From Glycine soja (lineage: Eukaryota; Streptophyta; Magnoliopsida; Fabales; Fabaceae), in assembly GCF_004193775.1 (NCBI RefSeq), contig NC_041008.1, positions 6,278,731-6,342,730 on the forward strand: 64,000 bases of DNA, given 5' to 3'. This document shows positions 1 through 12,700 of this stretch, in pieces (the first letter of the stretch is position 1; each line of letters opens with the position of its first letter). The position numbers were made by a program, and so were the translations under genes. The notes beneath the pieces were generated by a model. That model saw nothing but the letters and a program-made list of their open reading frames with translations, was not told the DNA's origin and did not search any database.

Positions 1-1864
1 TATAAACAAAATAACTAATTTTATATTAATTAAAAAAGTTAATTCACATCATTTAATTTTATTAATCTTAAGTAAAAAATTAAGATTATTTTTAAAATAA
101 TTTTCATTAAAATTTGATATCATAAATAAAAAAATATCATTGAAAATAGAACTAAAATTAAATAAAAAATATTTTAAAAATGATAACATGATAAAATTAG
201 TTAAATTTACTCCTATTTAAGTTTAACATAAAAACCACTTTATTTATTTATTTATAAGTCTATAGGGAGTCTAGAAGGATAACAAGTTTTAAACTAACAT
301 TTATACTTTATCATAAAGTTTGTTTGATAATCCGACTTCTAAATATTGTATCGAATATTTTGACATGTATGTTTTATCTGCCGATATTCATACTTGTAAT
401 ATGTCAGGTAAGGAAAAGAGTATACGAATATTACTGTCATCTTCAGACTTTTTCGAAACTTTTGTTGCAATAAATTGCTATTGTGTGTGCTTTCGTGATA
501 ATAATTAATAATGATGAACTTATATACTTCATTATTTGAACAATGATAAATATTATGTGTTTTAATTGTGCCTAATATTTGATAATATTGCTTAAATAAT
601 GTGGTTTAACTTCTTTTTTCTTACTAAAGAGTAGTTTTTTATTAACTCCTATTTTTCTAAACATCTCATCCGTTTACGTGTAGTAGAACAATTTTTCCTT
701 CTTTTTTATTTCTTTTCTTACTTTCTTCATTATTTCCTCTTCATTTCATATTTGATCCCCTTCTTTGTAACATCATGGTTTGGTTCATCTCGTATTTAGT
801 TCAAACATTTAGTTCCTCATCTTTAAAAATTCAGAATTTTGATTACTCAATTAAATTGAATATGTTTACTTTTTCAAATCCTACACCCTATCACTTTATA
901 TGAAGAACTCTTTCTTTTTCTTCTATGTGATTACCTCCTATCCATGGACCTGCTCATCAATAGAAGGCTTCTTGTGGAACCAGCATTTGACAACAACATG
1001 GAGCACCATGGAGTGTTTTGATGGGTAACACACTTGACTTGGGATTTGTTAAATTTGAGTTTGGTTTCATGAATTTGTTTGATGGGTGAAGAAGAAAGGA
1101 TTTTGAAAGAAGAATGTGTCATTCTGGCAACAACACGATGCAATGTTGTTCCGGCCTGTTTTCGTTTGAAGGAATAAAATATAAGTTAATTGATCAATGA
1201 ATTAGGGATTTTAATTAAGGACATAATTGTTAACCTAATATAGCATATTAAACATGCCATGTCAACAATAATGGAGTCCACTTAAGACATTTAACGGCTT
1301 AACTCGATTTACCAGCATGTGGACCAAATGTCCAAATTAAACATCAGGAAATACAGATTATAGTTTTACATGGTTAGGAGGACCCAATGTAGATTTTAGT
1401 CTTAGTTTAACTTGTAGAACACAACAGTTGTCCCTTTGTCATGTCATTTCCTTCCACTGTTTGGGTAGTAAAACAGAGGATTTCATTTTAGTTTAGTGAA
1501 CAAGGACTTTTGTGACATGTTATTGCTTAGATTAGGACAAGTTAATAAGGGTTTTAACTTTTAAACCCTGGTAAGCGTGTACTATAGTGGTATAGTTAAC
1601 ATTCACCTACTCAAGTTGTCAACTTAATCACACCTCAAGTATCAAGTATGTAAATGCTTGATATAAAAAATTATGAGATATATTAGAAAACCAGTAAGCA
1701 TAATAAAATGGGGGACAAAAGTTTGCAGAGTTTCTTTGCTTGAATTTAGTGGCTTTATGTTATTCAATATGTTTCTTTTTTATGAACATCGTTAAGAATT
1801 GAATGCAAAATCATATGAAAGATAAATAGTTGAATGATTGTTTAGTTATTTATACAAGTAAAAA
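1..1864. other. AT-rich intergenic DNA
   Basis: No coding region can be supported here. The open frames are short, begin without context and have no recognisable motif. The stretch is dominated by A/T runs and ends at the left arm of the large inverted repeat. Confidence 0.6.
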
Positions 1865-2856
1865 AAATTTATAGTATTGAAAATAAAATAAAAATAAGTG
1901 TTCAATGTTTCCAAAATATATAAACTCCAAAATAATAATTGTATATATATTTATACTTTTAATAGTAGTTTATTATATTTTCAATGCTATAGGTTTGCAT
2001 GTCTATGTTTTCCTAACTGATTAAAATATGATATATTGTACAAAATACATTATATCTAATATGCTAAGAGAATTTTGTGGAATACGAATAGACATTTGAA
2101 GTAAATGTTTTGAAAGAGAGCCTTCATGCAATTCTTGGAGTTGATGTCGTGTGACCAGGAAGCCACAAGTTCATGTCATGGAATCAACCTCTTGTAAATG
2201 AGAGGTAATGTTGCCTACAATATTGACTCTTTCTTAGACCCTGTCATGACTCATGAGGGAAGCTTTATAGCACAGGGTAATCCTTTTTTTGAGGTAAATG
2301 CTTTGGTCATTTTGTTGGCAATTGCAAATTGATCACACTTTTGGCATGCTTTCTTTGTCACACATTCCCTGCTCTGTTAGGTCACCAAGACATGAGTAAC
2401 TTGTATGATATTATTACTCTTACCCGGTACGATTTCATGCATTTTAAGGTGCTTTTGTGATCTCATTTTGGACCGGTTTTTGGGATAGCTTTTTCAAATT
2501 CGATTGTCTTTGCTACAACATTATTCTATGACATGAACTTGTGGCTTCCTGGTCACACGACATCAACTCCAAGAATTGCATGAAGGCTCTCTTTCAAAAC
2601 ATTTACTTCAAATGTCTATTCATATTCCACAAAATTCTCTTAGCATATTAGATATAATGTGTTTTGTACAATATATCATATTTTCATCCAGAAATTTTAA
2701 TCAGTTAGGAAAACATAGACATGCAAACCTATAGCATTGAAAATATAATAAACTACTATTAAAAGTATAAATATATATACAATTATTATTTTGGAGTTTA
2801 TATATTTTGGAAACATTGAACACTTATTTTTATTTTATTTTCAATACTATAAATTT
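1865..2856. repeat. Large near-identical inverted repeat with central spacer
   Basis: The left arm is 1865-2184 and the right arm 2523-2856, read in opposite orientation, with a spacer of about 338 bases (2185-2522). Aligned by eye, the arms differ at only three bases (left-arm positions about 2046, 2085 and 2180) plus one 14-base gap, in about 320 bases. I see no clear target-site duplication outside the arms and no open frame of note in the arms. A transcript crossing it would fold into a long, almost perfect hairpin. It could be a recent inverted duplication, a foldback-type element or a young small-RNA locus; the sequence alone does not decide. Confidence 0.93.
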
Positions 2857-2871
2857 GACAATAATGAATAA

Positions 2872-2997
2872 GTAAGTGGAAACTGATAAGTGTTTTCTAG
2901 AAGAAAATAAGTAAACAGGTTCAAGATCTCTCCTAGCTTTGAAATTCAGCATATATGACTTGTAAGTGGAAACTGATAAGTGTTTTCTAGAAGAAAA
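2872..2997. repeat. 36-bp direct repeat, two copies
   Basis: Two identical 36-base copies lie at 2872-2907 and 2962-2997, both starting GTAAGTGGAAACTGATAAG, separated by 54 bases. They begin just outside the right arm of the large inverted repeat, so the edge of that structure has undergone a further local duplication. Confidence 0.85.
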
Positions 2998-4009
2998 AAT
3001 ATTAAATTTTCTGATTTAAAAACGTAATTGCAACTAGAAGTGAGATGATATTAAGATTGTAGATTGAGATCAATTTCGTTTATCAATGCTTGTAGAATTA
3101 ATAATAAGGTTGCACTTGGCACTTGCTATCATCTAGTTTAAATCAGAATGTGTTAACGATAATGACCCCTGTTTCTTGATATAAATTTTGTATTTCAAGT
3201 GATAAAAAACAAAAGATAAACAAAACTAAGTAAGCTTCAAATAATGCAAACTGGTCATCGTTTAGGATAATATCTTAGTTTTTGCTTATATCTTAGTTTT
3301 AACACCCTTTATATGACAATATGGCAAAAAATATATTGTCCATATCATGATTAGGCTGCTAGCTAGCCAAGGAAGCCAAGATACGATCATATTTCAATAA
3401 GAAAAATACTCAATGTACACTAAATGTTATTTAACAAAGATGAGAGACAATTATATTTTAGTGATATGATGTAATTAAAAAAATAGACATTGATGAAGTG
3501 TTTAACATATAAAAGTACTTATATATTATCATTCTTTTCATAATTCTACCCTTCACTTAAGGTCAAGTGTCACAATTTGAACACACTAGGACAACTATGT
3601 GTAGATCTATTCACAAATTCCTCTAGTCAAATTGCATCCTTTGTTCAAACTGTAATTTTTTATTTTATAATCATCATAATTAGAGTCTTTGATTTTTTTT
3701 TATGGTATCTCACAAACTTTAATCTTTTAGATAAGTTATGAAACTAATATTTCATTAGAGACTTAATTACACTGAGTTACATCCATTTAGTATTTAAACT
3801 GTAACTTAATGCTAGGTTAAAGAGCTTAAATTATTTCAATCAAGTCCTATATTTAAATTTTATTCCTTGATGAAATGAAAGGCTTGCCATCATATAAAAA
3901 ACTATGCCCGTAGCTCAACACCGTGAAAACTTTTGAAGCCAAATGCACAAGACAGAGTAAAAAAGAAAATTACAAGACAGTTTGTAATACGTTTAAAATT
4001 TGGGGAGAC
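2998..4009. other. Intergenic DNA without recognised genes
   Basis: AT-rich sequence with frequent stops in all frames. I see no motif that supports a gene or RNA. Confidence 0.5.
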
Positions 4010-5110
4010 TACAACTTTTAGGAGCAATTACTTGCATTGATTTCTACAAAAATGTTCTCAACACTCAAGTAATTACACAATTTCCAATATTAATTACAAC
4101 TTTTAGGAGTAAAATCTTTTTCCAATTCTTCTAGGAACTTTTTTAAATTACATGCATTTTTTATCGGATAGATTTACATTTTTCTTATTCTCGTTATTGT
4201 TTGAGCTTGTTAGAAAAAAATTATTACATTTTCCTTGTCAATTTTAAGGAAAATCTGACAAAATAATGTTATTTTTAAGAAAAAAACATGAAATAATAAT
4301 ATAAAATATAAATCCTTAATTATATATTCGTAAAAAAAAAGTACCTAATGATATATCAAGTTTCATGTTCCCTTTTTTCTTAATCTCATTAGGCGGCGTA
4401 TATTAACAAGATATGTAATAATATTTTCATTAGACACGCAACAAGATATTGACTTATCTAATCACCCTTAAAATAGATGAAATGAACTAGGGGTATGTTT
4501 AGAATTAACTCTCTTGTAAGAATAAAAAAGAAAAAGTGTCAATTTTAATTCAACATGAATTTTTAATTAGCATGCTTAAAGACACAATTGATTGTTGTCT
4601 TGACATTTTTGCAAGCGAGACAATAATGCTAAATAGATAAGAATTTTGCTAGATATTATAATTTTTTGGTACAGTTGTTAGTGTTACATAATGATAAAAA
4701 AAAAAAATCATACAAAGTACATGCCGGTTCAATCTCTGCCATACTAGTGTGTAACTGTTTGTTATTTTAATTTCACAAATTACATTTTGATCCTTTGGCA
4801 CGCTTGCCAATGCTAATATTATAAATAAATAAATAAAACATTGTCCAAAGGAAAAAGGCCAAATTTATTGTTTTATTGATATTAATATTATTGTTACTTT
4901 TATTTTCAACAAGAGACCTCATGAAGTAAAAGTGCAGGTGTATATAAAATTGATGGAAGACAAAAAAAAAATTACATATTTAAATTTTATATTAGCATCA
5001 GCAAATGCCGTTTTTTGAAGAAAAAAAAAATCAAGATCACCCGAAAAAAAAGAAAACTTTCAAAATATGCTGCCAGAGTGGCCCACAGTATATTTTTGCA
5101 TGGATATAAC
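4010..5110 (+). repeat. Dispersed repeat B, copy 1
   Basis: About 1.1 kb that reappears in the same orientation at 18205-19225, diverged by many substitutions and small gaps. Shared landmarks are a stretch around AATTACTTGCATTGATT, a block around TTCTCGTTATTGT and TTGTCAATTTTAAGGAAAA, a segment ending near ATTGATTGTTGTCTT, and a final AACTTTCAAAATATGCTGCCA. No coding potential is evident. It is most likely a relic of a transposable element present in several copies. Confidence 0.75.
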
Positions 5111-5563
5111 TGCCAATTAATAAAGTCCAATCCACCACTTCTGGATAAAGCTTCGAGATATAATAAATATCAAAGTAAAAAACGAACCACCTTGAGAAAA
5201 ATAAAAAAAACTACTCTAAAATCCACATGTTCAATTTACCATTACACCCTTTCCTTTTCAAACACAGAAATTTTACGGTCCACCTCCTTTCCGCTAGAAT
5301 AAAACCCCTACAGTCACGTTGGCAAGACTAACCTCACCCGCGAACTAACACTTCGTCATGTGAAACCAAAATTACATCATTATTTTCATAACCCTAAATA
5401 TCCCACCCCCAACACAACTCCGAAAAATAAAAATAATAAAAAGACAAGAACAACAAATTACGATAATAATAATAATAATATAACAAAAGACATTGAACCC
5501 CAACCCTCGATCTTACTATATCTCGTTACCCACTATTTTTTCTTTCTTTCTTTCTTCATTTCT

Positions 5564-6792
5564 TCACATCAGCGATTTCAGCGACCTTGCTTTCACGGGC
5601 TTCCTCATTCGCTTCTTCCCGCTATCGTCGACACCCTCTTCTTCTCCTTCTTCTTCTTCGTCATCATCCACATAGTCGATAATCCCCTCATGCTCCATCT
5701 CCGAAACCGAAGGACCAACCTCAACGCTCGCCACATTATCATTAATACCATCGTCAGCACCACCCACTCCATTCTTGGACTCCACCATTGTCGAATTCTC
5801 GACCCCAACACTACTATTCTTGCTCCCTTCTCCTCCATTTCTATCTCCTCTTCGTTTGCCCCACAGGGGCCCGAACCCGGAGTAGTAGTAGAATTCATAC
5901 GGGTTCGAACTTGCCCCCGCCCCCGCAGCCGCCTTCTTCCCCGCCGCTCCCCGAGGCTTGCCACGGCGAGTTCCAGGGGCGGATGGTTGAGCTTGCGCTT
6001 GTGGTTTCTTGCTGGTGTGGTGGTGGGGAGTGAGCAGAGAATAAGATAAATGTTGCTCGCAGAATGATTGCCCTTGTCTGACTTCATTCTTACATGGCCA
6101 ACCCTTATCATTAAACTGACAAGGATTGGTCATGTTTGTTGTAGCGTCGATATTTATCGGCGCCACATCAACCACTAGAGTCGAGTGGTAAGAAGTTTTA
6201 TCTGCATCCATCATCGACGCGACGCTGTGGCCACGACGATAATAGTTTATAGAGAAATTTGAAGAATTTAAGTTCATGTAAGAAAAAAACCCTAACTGAG
6301 CGGAGATTGGGATACGTTCGCTGCGTACCTCTCGACGGCGCCGAAGGAATTTTCGGCGCTGCCATTGTTGTTTCCAGCGGCGAAGCTGTGGTCGAGCTGG
6401 AACTGGGAGGGAATAAAGAAGGAAGAAAGGGGAATAATAATAACAAGAATGAGAAATGAGGGTGAGGAATAAACCTAATTGGGAGGAAGGAGGGAAGAAG
6501 AGAAGAAGAAAGGGAGGAAAATTTAGGGTGAGGAACCCTAACGGGGGAGAAGGAAACCCTAAATGAGGGAGAGAGTGGAGATGGATCTAAACGAGAAAAA
6601 TGAATAAGGAAGAGAAAGAAGAGATTGGGAGAGGGAACTAACCTGGATGGAGTCAGAGTCAAAGGGGATCACATCCCACGGGGACTGGTTCAACTGGCAC
6701 ACGTGGGTCTCCAGCGGAACCGAACCACCTTGGAGACACGAAGACGACGAGAAGAGAAGAGGGGAAAGCTTGGCGTTCTTGCGGATCCTCAT
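5564..6792 (-). CDS. WRC zinc-motif nuclear protein, three exons
   Basis: Exons on the minus strand are 6792-6643, 6402-6329 and 6224-5564, giving 294 residues; phases close (exon 1 ends in phase 0, exon 2 leaves AG, exon 3 supplies C to make Ser). The protein begins MRIRKNAKLSPLLFSS and contains THVCQLNQSPWDV, then a GAVESVASMMD block created by splicing. Residues 110-133 hold Cys-x8-Cys-x10-Cys-x2-His, the spacing of the plant WRC motif, a DNA-binding/nuclear-targeting element also found in growth-regulating factors. Next come a basic Gly/Ala stretch, a YYYSGFGPLWGKRRG block, an acidic run of Asp/Glu and a basic C-terminus ending KARSLKSLM. No QLQ domain is seen, so it is not a full growth-regulating factor. 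The function of this WRC family is not established. An ATG at 6277 in the third-exon frame is inside intron 2 and is not the real start. Confidence 0.88.
6225..6642 (-). other. Introns 1 and 2 of the WRC gene
   Basis: Intron 1 is 6642-6403 (donor GTTAGT, acceptor CCCTCCCAG) and intron 2 is 6328-6225 (donor GTACGC, acceptor GGCCACAG), read on the minus strand. Both are short and pyrimidine-rich near the acceptor. AAACCCTAA-like telo-box motifs occur around 6285-6295 and 6530-6565 on either strand. Confidence 0.75.
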
Positions 6793-9700
6793 GATAAAGA
6801 TAAACCTTTTTTGTTACTTCCGCCAAATGGATGGGTAGAAATGGGATTTTATATGTAATATCTCAGGGGGAAATGGAACACTATTCGTTTGGGGCTCGAG
6901 CCTTTGTTTCTCTTCTCTCGCAGATCTCACTCACCTCGATGGCTGGTAATCAGGGTTTTTTTCTCTTTGCTTCGCTTTCTCGGCCCTTCATTCATATGTT
7001 TCTGTTTCCTTTTTCGCTCGGACCATTTCGTCCTTAGGTTTTCCATGGATTTACATTTACTCCACGAATCAAAAGGAACCCCCTGCCGCTAGCTACAACC
7101 ACGTCACTCTTGGTTGTCCAAAACCTATTTATTTAGTTGTCTTTTTTTCTTTTTTCTTTTTAATTCTTCTCAGGAAATCATTGCCTGCAGACAATCCCAC
7201 CGTGGGAACCTGTTCGCTCCAAAGCTTCAATGTTGTTGGGCTTGGTTCAACTTGGAGAATCTCAAGCATACTAGTGTTTTTTATTTATTTATTAGATTAT
7301 TGTTTTCTTCTCCTTTCTCCTTTCTGAATGACTCTCACTCTATGTTATATCTAATTTGTATATCTTTAGATTAAAGTTTTGAAAAATTAAAAGTTATTTT
7401 GGCTTTTAAAATAATATTTTATTTTCTTCTCATAACGCAATACATAAGTAATACCTGATTTGCTTTAAGATTTTTGCATTGAAATACGAGAATTTTGGTT
7501 ACACTTGATTTGGATTTTCCAAATACACCCTTAATCAATTATTTTCAAATATGGGCCTCCTAATTTGTCGTTATTTCCCTATCTCCTTAATCTCCAAACC
7601 CTTTCCCCCTTTTCCTTGCATTCCTTTTGCAAGATCATTGTCATCCCTCCGAGAGATCATTTGAGTCACATCAACATTTTCAAAACACCCAAATCTATTG
7701 CTTCCATTGGATTTCTTGAGGCATTCGTAGATTTACAAAACAATTTTCATTGTGTTGCATCTATCACTCTCAATTTCGCCACTTGTCCGACCCTTTTGCG
7801 AGTCGTATAACTCACTCAAGTGTGTCTAAAACACCCAAAATTGAAAATGTCGCAAGAATTCTAGATCTACTAATGTTCTAACTACTTAGATCTACAAACA
7901 ACATCATTTGTTGAGGTACAAATCTTAAAAACCTAGATCCTCAAAACTCATTCGCAAAATCTAGATTTTCATAATGAAGGTCACAGATAGAGAAGGCGAA
8001 GTGTTACGGTGGTCCTATGCGCTTAATAGCCTCGTTTGGATCTCTTGCACGACGAGCAGAGAAGGCAAAGTGTTAAGGAGGCTAGGACCTCTGTATGAGA
8101 ATGAGATTGCACTTTTTGGTTCTTATTTTTTTTTCATTTTTTATTTTCTTCATAATTTATTGTTATGGAATTTAATGATTTTGTCATAACAACATATTTG
8201 AAATTAAGTTAATTTCTTCTTTATAATTGTGCAATAATGATAGCTTATGTGTTCATTCTTCTTTTTGTTTGAAGAACATCCTGATCCTTCTTTCACATCT
8301 GTTTGTTCTTAATTTTGATTGAACATCTAAGTATATGTTGATTTGAGATGTTGTCGTCATCTTGGTTGTTTTTGGAAGGGATAAGAATATTAGAATTATG
8401 GTATTTTGAATTCAGGGTAAAGTAACGATATTATGAGATGAGAGTATTCTAGACATTCTACTAGTATATACAATCATTCCTCTACAACCATACCTAAAAG
8501 GATTAAGTTGCATTTTTTAGTTAAATTGTAGTAGATTTATGCAACTGGACCAATCAGTTGCCCATCCACAATCCAAATCATTAAATAAAATATGAATATA
8601 TCTAACGGTGATAAATAAGAAATCACATGTTACGCCCTTTTTTAAGACATTCACTATAGACAAATCCTAAATTTTGAATATGTAATTAATATTTGAAAAA
8701 AGAACTCTAATAAAAAAAATATATGTGATTTATATTAATAAACTTATTTATAAATATTAAATTCAAGTATAAAAAATTTACAATAATTCTCACGCATTAA
8801 TCAAAAAATTAAACTAAATCTCCTTAATTTTTATCTAAACAAAATATGGATAAAGTATAGTTGCCGAATAAGGTTTTTCTCTGGAAAGTTTGGATTAATG
8901 TTTACAATAATGTTCATTGTTCCAAGTATTTAGATTCTTTATGTATGATTTCATACTTAAATTTCTAGGATATAAAAATATGACTGGGGAAGAAGATTCA
9001 ATTAAAGTTGATTGATCAGATTCTTTTTTTAAAAAATTGAATATTACTAAGGTTGATGATAGATACTTTCTATGAACATTATAATTATAAGAAAAATATA
9101 TATTGTTTTATTCTCAATTTTCTTTTAATTTTCTCTGTTGCTAGTTGCTACTACGGCAGGCCACAAATGAAGGCGCGTGTTTGAGACGCATGAAATTCTA
9201 CCCCTGCGTGCGGTAGGAGTGGCCAACAAGAGTGACCCACAGAAAACTTGGCTGGACCATTGTACTTGATGGGTCCCATTTGGAGCCTAAAAGGATGAAC
9301 GGTTCTGATGATGAAAGGAAAGGGAAGTAATGTGAATGTGAGGGACTTGAGTTGAGCTGCATGAAAATGTTGAAAAAAAAAAAAAACTTTGGGAGTATAT
9401 GCTTCTGATACCAAAACATTTGATGTGTACAGTTGTAACAACACATTGGTGGCACTAAAAGCTTGATATTCATATACAAACATCTCCCTTATCATTATCC
9501 TTGTCCAGAACATCTTACAATAAGGTTGCAATTATAGAACTTGTTTCTTTATTACTATTTTTCTCTTCTTTTTTTTTTCCTGTTTTTTCAATATTTTTTT
9601 GTATACCTTTACTTTTTCATTGATGTTTTGCTTGAACTTTTATTTTTCTTTAACGTTTAAAACAGTTGTTGAATTTAGTGAAACCCCAATGGTCAACCCT

Positions 9701-12700
9701 GACTGAATTCAATTTGGCCATAAGTGATTTACATTTAACCTTTTAGTATAACCAAATGGTAGGGCTACTAGGGCAGCTAGCTAACAACCACAACATGAGG
9801 TAAATGAATATAAAAATATTGAAACTAGAATAAATAAATAAATAAATTTATTCATAATTACAGCTAGGGCAAAAGAATAAAAAAAAAAAAAGACAATATT
9901 TCAGTTCTCTGTCTCTGAAGTAGTATTTATTATTATATACAAGCTGTGTGATCCGAGCCCTTGCAAGTGTATGGCACTATATATACTACACTACCTGACC
10001 CTTTTTCTGTAAAAATGACTAAACACAAGCACTGGTTTGTGGGGCACACAGGAATGAAAAGAGTTGCAGCCAATTTGTGCAGCAGGTGTGGGTAAAGACT
10101 AAAAAGAGTAATATAATAGAAAGCACACACCTTTTTTTAATCTCTTTTCCTGTCCCTCTTTTTTTCCTCAGCAGTCTTCCCCAATAATTAAAAAATCTAT
10201 AACTCTACTTGTTTAACTAAGGCTACTACGTGTCTTCATATACAATTCATTCATATTTTTTCTTGTTGGAGTACACGAGTGTTACAAAATATACCCTTTT
10301 AACACTGAAGGCACGGGAATAATAATACGTTTATTTGACTTAGTTCTTAACTCAATTTAACAATCATGACGATAACATTTGGAAAGAGATAGCTATCCAA
10401 AAATAACATTATTTTAGAAACAAAGGAAATGGCAAGACATACATATCCAAAGTGAACCCTTCTACGTAGAAGTTCTTCTGTGCAACCCCCTAACATATAT
10501 ATCTTTCTACTGTTTAATTAACCTCTTCACACCAATATTCATTCTATCAAGTAACTTACTTTTCACTATTCTTACCCTGAGATTTTTATTAGCCAAAACC
10601 TTGAGATAAAAAGGGTTGCTAGTGCAAATAATTAATTAACTTTAACTATATAACCACACATACATAGTTAATTAAAAATTAAAGTTAGAATAAAATTAAT
10701 CTTAACAATTTATGTAAGTATAGTTGTATGATTAAGATTTATTGTTCTCATAAAAATTAATAATTAAAAACAGTGTCACTTAACACACCTTTGTATATAT
10801 GTTAATATGATCCACTGGAATTTGTTTTCTCTTTCTGATTGAGTTCTTCTGCATGAAAAGATCAGATGAACAGAAGAGGAATGAAGCAACAGTGAAGATG
10901 CAGAGTTTGGTAAAGTTTGGCCTATATCATTACATAAGAGTTTCTTTCTTCTCGTTCTTTGCTGTATATAACTTCTAGCTAGGTGCTACCTTGTCCATCT
11001 AAAGAAACAGGGTTTCTTTTTGTTTGTTTTATTTTGACCAGAATTTATATGAAGCGAATAGGATAACCTATTTTATTTTCGCTTCCTATATATTAGGGGA
11101 GCCTAATCATACGAAGAATTCCACAAATTCCCAGGTACATACTTTATTTTATTTTTTTTTTGCAATTTCATTGTACTGATAATGATAATGATAATGTTCT
11201 ATAGAAAACATCAAAACTGTTCACTTCAGCAGTCGGCACTATTTCTAGGATCTCATGAACTTCGTGACTGCAGATAACTTCCACAGAAACACCAAGAATT
11301 CCATATAAACCGATCTCTGTGGTTTCTGTTTCACACTGCAGGATAGTATGCATGAAAAGGAAAAACAGAGCAGAAAAATAGAATCATACTAAATGTTTGA
11401 ATTTATGGGGTATTTTAGTTTGTCGCAGATTATATATGAATTGAAAACCATAATTGTTGATAGTAAAAAGAATAATTATGGCCAAACAAGGAAATTAGCT
11501 AAATGTATATAGTTATCCTCTAAGCTCAGAAATTTTCTGTATTTTCTACTCTCTGTGTTTTTTATTTTTTATTTTTGTTTCCGTATCCTAATTTCGGCTG
11601 AATGAACACAGTTAAATACGTTCTATGTCGTATTTTATTCAGAAGCAATGGTGAAGGAGTAGAGATGAAGGCTCAAAATAAACTACTTCGAACCCTAAGC
11701 ATGGTATAACCAAATAAATAACACAAAAAGATAAGGAAATAAAGTGCTTCCAGTTTAACCCTAAACCTAGCTCAAATACAGAAATGCAAATACCTAAAGT
11801 AGAGCATTTGAATATAAGGAGATAAACAAGATGGTTTATAAGTAATGATAGAGGTGGATAAAACAAAATGTTTGGATGAAAGGAAGAGTACTAGGTGTCA
11901 GATAGCTTACTTATATGTGAGGCTATAGTTATTAATGTAATTCTCAAATAAATTGGTGTTTGATGTTTATGTTTGTCTGTGATCTTTATCTTATTCCTCA
12001 TTTTTGCTTCTTATATATAATGTCAATTATTTTTCTCTTACAATGGTATTTTTTTTCGTATCAAGATGCAACAAGTTAATTTTCCTTGGCACAAAACAGA
12101 TGATATGTGATGAAGTGGGGGACAAAGAGTGTTTGCAATTGCATCTTTTAACATATTATGAACCAGCAAAAAACTAAGCCAACCTTTTTCTTTTTTATTA
12201 ACCCACTTACCAAAAGGATGCAAAAGTAGCAGGGCAATGGCAGAGTCCTGAGTCTTCAACTTGGATTGCAAACAACACTGATTTGCTTTGACTGCCACCA
12301 CATGTGCTCTCTGAGGCCCTTTCTCTCGTGAGGATCCTGGCTTGGTGTCGTTACCCACATACCTTCTTCTTTTCCTTTGTGTTTTCACCTTGCAATTGCT
12401 TCAAAGTGGTGCTTGTGGTCTAAAACATTTTTTTAAGATTACATATATTTTTTATTGGAAGTAATTCTGCTCAAGCCAGATAGCAGGTGAGACTATTATA
12501 AGTGAAAAAATTCTTCCTCAGAATATTTATCGCAATTGCATACTTAAGACTAAACTGAAAGAATAATCTCAACAATAATTAATCCACATGCTTAGTCATT
12601 TGTGGTCTAAAACTTTGATCTCCGTGTGAGTAAACACTTGCGTCACAACTGACAAGTAATCACTATCTTTGATAATCCTTGTTTGCATGCAGTGTCTCTG

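Noticed and set aside
1865..2856. Inverted repeat as terminal repeats of a DNA transposon
   Set aside because: No target-site duplication, no known terminal motif and no transposase-like spacer could be seen; the arms are also unusually long and identical.
5564..6277. WRC gene as a single 237-residue exon starting at 6277
   Set aside because: The first 18 codons are intron sequence; splicing to 6329-6402 and 6643-6792 restores the conserved family N-terminus with correct phases.
11168..12390. Two minus-strand stretches with coding-like composition (about 11180-11341 and 12200-12390)
   Set aside because: I could not find splice sites and phases that join them, nor match either to a family. 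They remain possible exon relics.
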